64,000 nucleotides of DNA, taken from assembly GCA_029844215.1 (NCBI GenBank), contig CM056728.1, forward strand, positions 90,147,676-90,211,675, written 5' to 3'. Source of the stretch: Przewalskia tangutica. Taxonomy: Eukaryota; Streptophyta; Magnoliopsida; Solanales; Solanaceae. A program made the translations under genes and the position numbers. The notes below the pieces were generated by a model. The model was not told the DNA's origin, did no database searches, and saw only the letters and a program-made list of their open reading frames with translations. Numbering within the stretch: position 1 is the stretch's first letter; each line of letters begins with the position of its first letter. Positions 47,856 through 57,900 of this stretch are shown in pieces.

Positions 47856-47870
47856 CAAAGAGGGACAAGT
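47856..47870 (+). promoter_or_regulatory. TatL-2 polypurine tract
   Basis: CAAAGAGGGACAAGT immediately before the 3' LTR, nearly the same as in TatL-1 (5145-5159, minus). Confidence 0.75.
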
Positions 47871-50102
47871 TGTTGACACTCAATTTTGACCCATCTTTTA
47901 GTTATTTCTTACAATTTTAAGCATTTTAGGACACCGCATTTTAATCATCATTTTTTTGCATTTTTATCTTTTTATTTTAAATTAAGGATTATATCTTTGT
48001 TAATATTATGTTTCTATTATTATTACACCGTCGTTTATTTTAATAATATTTGCATCTCTTTAAATAATTAATTGGCATCCCGTTTTAACTTTTAATTAGA
48101 CATTAAATATTTCTTAAATATTGTATTTTATTATTATTGCATCGTCATTTTCATTTTGATAATTTTGTATCTTTTTAAATAATTAATCCGTTTTGCATTT
48201 TTGTCAAACCAGCCCAGTCCGATGCACAATCTGTATCAGTCCAATCCGCCGAAAATCGAAGCCCAAACTGAGGCCCAAAAATGAGGCCCAATACACCTTT
48301 CATCTTTTCCCCTCAAAACCCAAAACGAAACCTAAACCTAATCCCACACTATAAATAAAACTATTCCCTCCCTATTCTAAAAGAAAAAAACAACAGCAGC
48401 CGCACTCCTCACCCCTCATTCCCGTTTTCATTTTATGAACCTCTCATTCATTTAAGTCTCAGAGCACACTTCTCTATTCATCTTCCTCACTGCTCACACG
48501 CACACACTCACACCCCCATCGCTTCCATGCACTGTCCTCCGGAGGTGATGACCGGCGGGTACACTAGCGAACCACCACGTTCCCATCGACCACGAACTCC
48601 CAGACCCTGAAACCCACGACCAACACACTCTCATCTCCTCCTCACTCTCCCGCTGCTCACCGTCGAACCACTGCTCTCTCCCGTCACAATCAGTGACCCG
48701 TCGACCAGCAACCCATCTCATTTCTTCTACCTTCACCATCTCCGGCAATGCGTTTATTAACTATATTATGTTACGTTTTTTTTGTGGGTTTGTTGACTGT
48801 TGGACTGTTTTTATTTTCGGATTTTTGGTAACTAGCCGGAGTTTAGAACTCCGGCGACCTTGGGTTTGATTCTAAATGCTAGAATATGCTGTTGGTTATT
48901 CATCGTTGGACTGACTTTTGATTTTTTTATACGCTGCCGGAGTGTTAAATTCCGTCGACCTTTATCCGACAATATTTTTGGTATCTGTTGTCTTACTATG
49001 GTGAACCAGACTGATTTTCTAACTTTTGTTCGTATCTCGCCGGAGTTAAATTCCGACGATTCTTCTTTACCTCTCTTGTTTTAGCGATTATGCTATTTCC
49101 GGCGATGTTCTAACTATCCGGCATGTTTGCTGTGTTGTTATTACTGCTTCACTGTTTTGAACTGTTTTTGAAGATTTTGCCCCTTCATTCTATTAAACTG
49201 ATTTAGAACAAATACTACATTGTTGGTATATACTGGTTTGAACATGATACTACACTTGATTGGCCAATGAAAAAGTTATCCGTCGATTTTTGAGGCCTCA
49301 TGATTCTGAAGCGGAAAATAAAATAAAGCTTTCTGGGCAATGATGATTTCTTTCACTTACACCGAATAACCAACATGCACTGGCAGGGCGAATTTTCACA
49401 GCCGGACTTGTTTAGGATGTCCCACTTTATTTTATATATCTGAGCCCTCCGAAATCAAAACTATTATTGTTTTGGTGCGGATCTGAATGTTTTATTTATT
49501 TTATTGTTTTCAACAACATGGTCGATGAAGGAATCTCCGTCTGATTTCCAAGGCCTCCCCTGTATAAAAGACGGGTTTTTATTTTTGGTTTTAACTTATT
49601 AACTCCTGTCATTGCTTTAGAATTATTCATTATATTACTAATACTTTTACTAAGTGTTTATACAAGTACCCGAAGATGCATTTCAAAAAGAATGTCCCGG
49701 AGTTTTATTTTATGTCGCATTTAATTTTAGTTTTATTATTCTGTATTGCATTTTATTTTTATTGTAAATTATGAAAAATGCTTAGAATAGGTAGAATAAA
49801 AGTCAATATATAATTAACCTAGGTTTGAACGGATAACCGCAAGTTAGCGGATCTTAAAGGATGTCTAACTCATTCCCTTTAGGATAATAAAGAACTCTGA
49901 TCCAGAATCTCATTAATTTCGCAGACTATTAAATGGAGATTAATTGCAGTATTTTTATTGCAATAAATCAAGTGTCCTAATTCACTTAACTAATTAGGTG
50001 GCGACTCCTCAAAATCAGCATTATTGCTCCATCCAGAAAATCGCGTCAAAGAGCAATGTTGCGGATACCGTTCAGACCCCGAGGTCAAAAACGGGTGCGA
50101 CA
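47871..50102 (+). repeat. TatL-2 3' LTR
   Basis: 2232 bp, TATA at 48350-48357. Differs from the 5' LTR by scattered substitutions and small indels. Its end joins MULE-1 sequence at the TSD CGGTG. Confidence 0.92.
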
Positions 50103-50236
50103 CGGTGTATCCCCCTCCACTCCCTTTCCTATCTAAAAAGAAAAAAATATCAGTGACATATTTGTCGGTGCACCATCCTCCACTCCTTTTCTGTCTAGAA
50201 AGACAGAAACATCAAAGACACATTGTTCGGTGCATT
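50103..50236. repeat. 63-bp minisatellite of MULE-1, right part
   Basis: Units with CGGTG at 50103, 50166 and 50228 and the small hairpin TCTGTCTAGAAAGACAGA near 50201. Leads directly into the transposase fragment. Confidence 0.8.
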
Positions 50237-50917
50237 CTTCAAGCATGGGATGAATGGCGGCGTTGGGGGCATATGACGACTAACCTTGCTGAGTGCATCA
50301 ACAAGGTATTAAGGGGGACACACAATCTTCCAGTTAGTTCAGTGATGGAGACAACTTATCACAGGCTGACTGAAGTATTTGTCAAGAGGGGTAGCCAAGC
50401 TCAAGTAATGATGACATCTGGTATGGTTTACACAGATTTAGTCATGGAGAACATTGAGAAACAACGAACAATTTCCAACTCACATGAAGTTCACATTCAC
50501 AATAGAGAACGTAGTATTTCTAGAGTGAAAGAGTTGGTCCGTCCACCAAGCGGCATCGTAGTAGACCTTGAAAAACAATGGTGTGACTGCGGTGAATTCC
50601 AAGCATTACATTACCCTTGTTCCCATGTCATCGCTGCTTGTTCGCATATTAGCCATGACCACATGATGTATGTGCCTCCACAATACACAATGCAATATGT
50701 TTTCAACACTTACCTCGAAGAGTTCCAAGCGATTCCTCTTCAGTCATACTGGCCTGAATATACTGGAACTGAATTGTGCCACAATCCGGACATGCGGAGA
50801 GCTCCAAAAGGTCGTCCAAAGTCTACTCGCATTCGGACTGAGATAGATCAAATAGAAAAGAGTAGGCACCCCAAGAGATGCGGACTCTGTCGAAATGAGG
50901 GACATAGCAAGAATTAG
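50237..50917 (+). pseudogene. MULE transposase, C-terminal fragment
   Basis: Reads AWDEWRRWGHMTTNLAECIN, the region just after the DDE domain in MULE transposases, then a SWIM zinc finger (WCDCGEFQALHYPCSHVIAA, C-x-C..C-x-H) near 50580-50645, and a C-terminal zinc knuckle CGLCRNEGHSKN. A TAG stop stands exactly before the last Cys (reading continues CPNYTG), so the knuckle is cut. No N-terminal or catalytic region precedes it. Up to its stop the fragment is otherwise open, implying fairly late loss. No activity is possible. Confidence 0.92.
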
Positions 50918-51204
50918 TGCCCTAACTATACTGGACTTCAACAAAACAAAAAAATTTGTGTTGTGTGTATTGTGCCCCTTTTGTATCTTGAATTTTAAAA
51001 TTTTCAATCAAGTTCAATTATTTTCCTTCCAATCATATTATTAGTTATTTTTATGGTCTCATAGTAAATATATAATTTATTTAATAATTTTTAATGTGAA
51101 TATTTAATTAATTAAATAGTTAATTAATTAATTTAAATAAAGCAATTACTTAATTTACTATTTTATAATAAATTAATTACTTTATTAATTTATTAGTCAG
51201 TTCA
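50918..51204. other. MULE-1 3' interior
   Basis: AT-rich non-coding sequence between the transposase fragment and the right inverted repeat, with many TTAATTAATT words. Confidence 0.5.
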
Positions 51205-51794
51205 AATTTTTGTTTATTATAATATGAAATTTAAGTTAAAAATAATTGAAAATATGGAGTTGGAACTTGTGGGGTGGAGTTTAAAAAAATAGTCACTTTG
51301 ATTATTTAATTAAAATAATTAGTAAACTTACAATTAAATTTAAATTAATTAATTAGTTTTTGATTTTTTTAAACAAAAAATAAAATAAGTTAACAAATAA
51401 AAAAATAGAAACTATACCATTTCTTACCTTTTATAGAAAAAGGTGCACTTTACTTTTGTGTTTAATTTTTGTTTATTATAGTACGAAGTTTAAGTTAAAA
51501 AAATAATTGAAAACATGTAGTTGGGACTTGGGGGTGGTGGTGGGGTTTAAAAAATAGCCACTTTAATTATTTAATTAAAATAATTAGTAAACTTATAATT
51601 AAATTTAAATTATTTTAATTAATTAATTCAATTTTTATTTTTTAAACAAAAAACAAAATAAGTTAACAAATAAAAAAATAGAAACTATACCATTTCTCAC
51701 CTTTTATAGAAAAAGGTGCTACTTTACTTTTGTGTTTAATTTGAAATGGGTACTTCCGTAAATAAAAAAAAGATGCTAAAGATATTTTTTTGCC
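51205..51794. repeat. MULE-1 right terminal inverted repeat
   Basis: Reverse complement of 39494-40060, again with the ~290-bp unit present about twice, and reaching one partial unit deeper. Outer end TTTTTTTGCC meets the 9-bp duplication at 51795. Confidence 0.88.
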
Positions 51795-51803
51795 AAAAGA
51801 TTG

Positions 51804-52560
51804 ACCTACGTTTTTATTAGTTTGTCCCAAAAAAATTTGATTTCTTATATTTAGTAAAAATTTAACTTTATGAGATGTCACTCAATTATCTAAGATTTAT
51901 TTTGGACCACACATTTTAAAAATCTTCATTTTTTTTAAACTTTGTGATAAATCAAAATAAGATAATTTTTTTAGGACAGGTAAATAGTATATGACTCATT
52001 AAAAGAGAGTATTAAATGCGACATCTGAAGTCTGAATAAAATTCCTTTCTAGGACTGTCACCTTCTCCCCTTCAGTAAAAGTGGATCAGAATACTCCATT
52101 CTCCAAGTAATTCCCAACAAATTAGGAGATAATCTCTCTTCTCTTTTCTAACTTTTGATCTCCTCATTCATTCTACGATACTCTTCATTTATTAAAATGA
52201 AAACACCATATTAATATGATTTTAATTAGGTATCATAACTTGTACATTAAATTAGAAAATGTGAAATTAATAATAATTAAGAGTAGAAGTTACGATGATG
52301 AAGGGGTTTGTGAAGAGATAACTTTTTAAATTAAAATAAAATAATTAAAAATAATATAAAAAACTAAAAAATGAGAAAAAGGTAAATATGATCCTTGGCT
52401 ATAGAGAAATGACACGATTGTCTATTTCTATATATATAGATATCGATATAGATACTAAGTGCTCTTATATACGCTGAATAATAAGCACACACTTAAAAAG
52501 ACCCGTTTGGCCATGAGATTTTTTTAGATTTTTTTTCGGATTAGTATTTGGTCATAAAAA
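51804..52560. other. AT-rich spacer
   Basis: No gene. A stretch near 52503-52565 (GTTTGGCCATGAGATTTTTT) resembles the end of solanaceous MITEs as I recall them, but no partner repeat was found nearby. Confidence 0.35.
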
Positions 52561-54115
52561 TTTCAAAGTACGAGAAGTAGAGGCTATAAATGGTAATCTA
52601 ATATGTTTTCCTAACGGTCAGGAATGACAAATAGGATTACTACACGTACCCTTATGAGAAATAAAATTGTGTTTATGTAAGGAATAAATAATTGACGACA
52701 CATGATGACCCAAACGTGCATGCCACAAGGAAGGAGCTAAAGCTGCAAATGTCGACGACATGGCTTGACTCGAGGAAGTGGCGGCGATCGTGATTGGATA
52801 AAGATCTCCCCTACTATTGCATCTCATGAGAGGTATCCCCGTTTTAAAATCCTTCACAGAAAACCCAAATGGATCAAAATTAACAGAAACTCAATTATCA
52901 GTGGTGAATTTTCGGACAGACACCAAATTTTTAATTAAGTTAGGGGCATGAATGGTATTTTTCAAGACAAGAGGTGGATGTGGGGGAGACAAAGTTGTAT
53001 GACCGTAACCACGAATTAGAATTGAGTTGCAATTACCAATAATAATGCCACGATTTTTGCTCAAATTAAAATAAGACGGGAGAGTACCTTGGTCGGACGT
53101 CATGTGAGAAGTGGCGTCGGTGTCCATGTAACACTTTGGGTCTGGAGGATTTAATCCAAGTGTATGCATATCGGCCTCAATATCGGTGGGTGTCGGGATC
53201 ACCTGAGCCCGCAGTTGAAAACTGCGGTAGAGTCGAGGACCTGGCGACCGACCAAACACTGTTGGTTGGTGCCTAAGAAACTGGGCCTGTGATTGGGCTG
53301 GACCGGAGCCCAATTTTCCTAGAAATAATGAGAGGCGTGAGTGGACCGACCATGGCCGGTTCGTGCTCATTTCCGCGGCCCCGAGACCACGAGGCCAGCT
53401 GTCGGCGTTCATCTTGTTCGATCATTGTTGTCGCCCAATTTTTGTCCTTATTTTTTATAATTTTAACCCTTTTTGCTGTCACCGTTGTTGCGGTTTTGGC
53501 CCGATTTGTCAATAAAACTTTGAGAGTTATCGGATGTAGTCATCATTGCCACGGAACTTGCGCCGATAGTCACCTCTTTTGCCAAGCCGACTTCTTCTAA
53601 CGTGAGCATCAAACGGGCTTGATAAAAAGGTGGAAGTGGATTACTCTGACGGAGTAGAGTCCCAACGCTATTATAGGTCTCATATAGGCCTGCAACCATT
53701 TGTAGAACAAGACGATTATTGGTAACTGACGCTCCAACGTTACGGAGTTGGTCCGCCAATTCCTTGAGCGGTTTACAATAAGCTGAAACATTCGGAAAAT
53801 CTTCCATGCTGACTTGTCAAAATTCTTGCTCAAGAGTGACAACTCGAGAATGTTGGTTATCCTGAAATATATCACACAATCTATTTCAGGTAGCCATAGT
53901 CATAGTATCTAGTTCAATGATCTGTAGCATGTCGGTAGAAATAGTGGAGTAAATCCACTGAAGGACGGTAGCATCAAGAGTGATCCATAACTTAGGATAC
54001 TCCGCGGGTGTAGGGACATCTGTTGTGCCGGAGGAATTATGTGATGGGGGACTTGATGTGAGAGTGCGTGAATTTGAACAATTCTGTTCACTTCGCATAT
54101 TGGACGTTTTCTATC
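52561..54115 (-). pseudogene. Truncated Copia gag-protease relic (Copia-2)
   Basis: Minus strand, in order: gag N part (LWITLDATVLQWIYSTIS near 53950), gag UBN2-like block (VSAYCKPLKELADQLRNVGA and LVLQMVAGLYETYNSVGTLL, 53807-53640), protease (CYMDTDATSHMTSDQG near 53115), and the GAG-pre-integrase block (LAPSLWHARLGHHVSSIIYS near 52730). The protease triplet is D-T-D where D-T-G is required. No integrase, RT or LTR follows within the visible part. Several frameshifts are present. It lies tail-on to the 3' side of the glycosyltransferase gene and on the same strand. Confidence 0.85.
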
Positions 54116-54933
54116 TCAAGAACAATAAGAATGTGTTTCTTGATTTTGGAAACAGGATGAAACCACTTGTGAAATTATTCTGGATATGTTGTTGTTGGTT
54201 AAGCCCAACAGTTACTAATAAAGTCAGGGTATAAGCTGCATTCAGTGTCTAAGCTTAATTTCGGTTAACTTTGAATTCCTTCTAGATTCATATTCGATCT
54301 TTTTAAATTCTTTTTAATGTATAGATTCTCTCAGCATTTTCATTATGCCTTCTCAATAAATCTTGAAAAACCTCAATTTCAAAAAGAAGTTTCATTTATT
54401 CCTCCACAAATTTGCTTATGCCCACTTCTGAATCTTGGAAACCCAAATTACATAAGAAAAGTAAAGACTTCTGATCACCACAGGTGACAAAAAGTATAGG
54501 TACTCAATGAAATAATGGAGGTATTTACAAGTTGAAACGATCACTACAGGTGACAAATAAATAAATGAGCCACAACTTTAAGAAATAATAGAAGAATTAT
54601 TGAAGAAAATGTGATTAGTCATATAGAATTCTGACTATAGTGATGCGATTTCTATATTTACAGTAAACAATTTACATGTAAGATGCTGCTTCCTGTCTGC
54701 TCACATTCAGAACTAATCTGGTAGCATCCAAGCACCCTGCGAGTACTTTTCTTATGCATCGGCTCTTTATCTATATATCAACACACACACATCAACTCAG
54801 AAAACATAGCATTTTTTACCAAATTCTTTTGGTTTAGAGGTAAGCACGCGATGTTGTTTCCAGGTTTATCAGAGATTGTCTCCAGAATAATCAGATTGAA
54901 CCCATAGATGGAGTTAGAAGCTCCATTGTGTAG
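54116..54933 (-). other. 3' flank / probable 3' UTR of the glycosyltransferase gene
   Basis: No coding sequence. A possible AATAAA signal on the minus strand lies at 54395-54400, about 535 bases past the stop; other AT-rich signals are possible. The Copia-2 relic begins just beyond. Confidence 0.4.
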
Positions 54934-57900
54934 CTACCAAAATCGATCCTTGTTAACACTCAAGTATCCAGACATGACTTTCCCTCCGGTATTCCTCATA
55001 CCGTCTATGAGGAAACACCACGTGGAGCCCAATGCTCCAATGAAGAAATCGGCTTCAGTTGCCAACAAAAAATTAACAAGAGGATAATTCGTGCTTATCT
55101 CCCTGCCAAGACTGGCTTCATAAGTTGCCATTGTCATGTTACCCATTTGGCGTGTCACATTTGTGTAGTAAAACTTCCAATGGGGGTATAGTCTTGACTG
55201 ATCTACAACTTCCTGTTATATATATTGAAGATATGTGATAATGAAAATCAGGGAGAAAAACAAGTGAATTATAAGAAAAGTGGCATACCTGCATTTCTGT
55301 TGAAAGCCATATGCTCTTAAGATCCGGGAAGTGCTTTCTTATGCGCTCAGCAAGCTGCATGTATTCTTTGAACCCTACAACCTTCATCTCGCATGCCTTG
55401 TCGCCCATTCGGACATGCATGCTGAGCATTGGCCTAGGAGTCCAAGGTTTATGACTTGACCATACAAAATCTTCAATGTCATGTTTAGCCGCCTTGAGAA
55501 AGGAAATGACAAAAAAAACTTCTTTTAATTCATATAGAAACACGTTGAAGCATGATAAATGATTTTCTGTTGCACTACTGGAACAAATCAAAGGAGGATA
55601 TCACTTATCCATGTGAACAAACTGTTGTAATTTTTGTGGGTGTGAACGGGAACGAAGAACTGAAAGAGAATAGATTGAACAAAGAAAGCTAATTGTGATG
55701 TTGTCGAGTCGAGTGTTAGCACTCTTTCCTTAAGACAAAATTAAACCCCGTATATTATGGCTTACTGTAGATGGGTAATAGTCTCCCAAGATAAAATGAC
55801 AGTACTTTCTCAAACACAAGCCAAATGCTTGAGAACCCTTGCAGAAGAAACAAGAACAAAAGATTGCTAGAAGAAGAATAGAGGCTCTCAAGAATTTCCA
55901 GATTTTTGTGTTGTAGTGAAGTGTTTAGAATCTGATTTTGAAGCCTCTATTTATAGGTGCAAGATTGTGGATCACAAGACATGTGAATGCCTTAAATGGG
56001 GTGCATAGATCTCGCCAAAAGGCATCTTGATCTTGCCAAAAGGCACCTTGATCATGCCAAGAGTTGGCTTGATCCTTGGCCCTTCAAAACTGTCCATGAA
56101 TCAGAAGATTCTGGAGTGTTTTCGATTCACTGTACCGTCGGCACCGCGGCCCAAAATCGTCCAAACCGAAATTTCGAGCTACTGGACAAGAAGCACCGCG
56201 GTCCCTGGCCAGGTGGCACCGCGGTGCTGCCCCCTTTTTGGCTCGGTGCCGCAGTCCTTTTCTCGAGGCCCCGCGGCTCTTCCCCATTTTTCGTATTTTG
56301 CACATTTCTTCTTTTCTTATACCATCGTGGGAGATACATTAATTTGGCCAATTAATCATCCATCCTTACCTAACTTAAGAACACTTTAACATGTGTACCA
56401 ACATCTCTTTCACTACGTGAAATTTAGCTAGACGTTGTACGACGTATGCATGTGTGTGGATATAGTATTTCCGACATGCGGGGCCCCTTGTGTTTAAGTC
56501 ATTAAGGACGAGATAAACTCGATCCCATTAGGTAACATTTCCAACACAAACAAGACTAAGGATTGTCATAAACGTAATGATGGAACATTTTTGTTCCTGA
56601 GACCACAGGGAAATAGAAGAAATTCATATCAGATTGATTGACAAACGAAGATAATAGAGTAAAGAGATGGCATGAATATTCCATAAACTGTATCACAATA
56701 TTCACAATTGGATGAACAAGTAATAACCCAGATGAAGAGTTATATTCTAGTCAAGAGGAGATGAATATAGTTTGCTACCTCGGGAAAATCGCTAAGTTGA
56801 CTTTCAAGAACCATTCTCCCTGCTTCCCAGCCAAATGCTGCATGTCGTGCATGGTTTAGCAAGTCGCATGTGTACTCGGTCTGAAACCGCATTAGGTAGC
56901 GCACTGCCTGGACAAGATATAAAAGTCATAAAATGCATATGCTTACCGACTTGCCCATTGCGATTTGTTGAATGCACTAGAAAAAGCAACAGGCATCTAT
57001 AGTACACAATTTTGTTTATAGTTTCATGTCAAAGATCGTATTTAATTAGAAAAGGTTCTGAGACGCAGCTGGAAAAGGGCAGATTAATGATACCATTAGC
57101 AACCATTTATTATACAGGGTACCAACTGAAAGAGAAATGATTGCAATTTTACACTGTCTTATTTCTCTTTCAAAACAGAAATTCATGTAAAAGGTGTTAA
57201 TTCGACTTTCTAATAGACTTGTTAGTCCCTCAGCTCGGGGAGACAGTTCCATAAGTCAATTATTGATAGACAAAAGGTGTCAATATAAATTACAAACAAG
57301 GAGCAAGAAATTATTTGACATTCTAATTTAAGTAGATCTACTGACTCTACCTGAGCTCGCCACCACCTCCTATCCATTTTGCGATGATAAGCAATTAGAC
57401 TTCCATTTATATCTGTTGTTGGCTGAAAATAACTCCAAGGTTTTCCCCATGACCTGAAATTAAGATGCATGAATTATATAATACTCTCTCCATCTCAAAC
57501 TAGATGACGGGATTAAGAGTTAAAATATCTACTGATTAATGGAATGATAATGGAAAACATTCCTTTGACTTTCTTGAAAATTAAATTATTTATATCTAGA
57601 AACTACATAAAGCACTAAAAAGGTGCAAATCACAATTTTTAACATTAAAAATATTTAGGAGATTTTACATAAAACCGTACTTGCTATGGCAGGGTGTATT
57701 TATTTTCACGATGGCGTCTGATATAGCTTTACCTTGGAGTGTGTCCAGACCATATCTCCTTAGAAGTATAGTTTTCTTTTATAGTTATGATCCCTTTCTC
57801 CCATGCTTCTTTTCGTTTCATGAGCTCAAAAGCACGATCTCTGCATTCCATAGATGTTTCTGGAAAGAAGTAGCAAGACCAACTGGCACGTGATGAACCT

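Larger units (their letters stand above)
40144..50102 (+). mobile_element. TatL-2: Tat-like LTR element without coding capacity
   Basis: LTRs 40144-42380 and 47871-50102, starting TGTTGACAC and ending GCGACA. Exact TSD CGGTG (40139-40143 and 50103-50107). Primer-binding and polypurine sites place it on the plus strand. The 5.5-kb interior has no gag, protease, RT, RNase H or integrase; its long frames are repeat-derived. It therefore fits the large non-autonomous class called LARD. LTR copies are nearly equal in length (2237 and 2232 bp) and closely alike, so the insertion is fairly recent. Confidence 0.92.
39494..51794 (+). mobile_element. MULE-1: MuDR-like DNA transposon split by TatL-2
   Basis: Terminal inverted repeats start GGCAAAAAAATGTCTTTA on the left and, on the reverse strand, GGCAAAAAAATATCTTTA on the right. 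Flanking 9-bp target duplication AAAAGATTG is exact (39485-39493 and 51795-51803), the hallmark length for Mutator-like elements. Without TatL-2 the element is about 2.3 kb. It retains only a C-terminal transposase piece, so it is an internally deleted, non-autonomous copy. Confidence 0.93.

Noticed and set aside
55996..56389. Long GC-rich frames on both strands near 56 kb
   Set aside because: They lie within the intron-6 solo LTR, between its exact TSDs, and are promoter sequence rather than exons.
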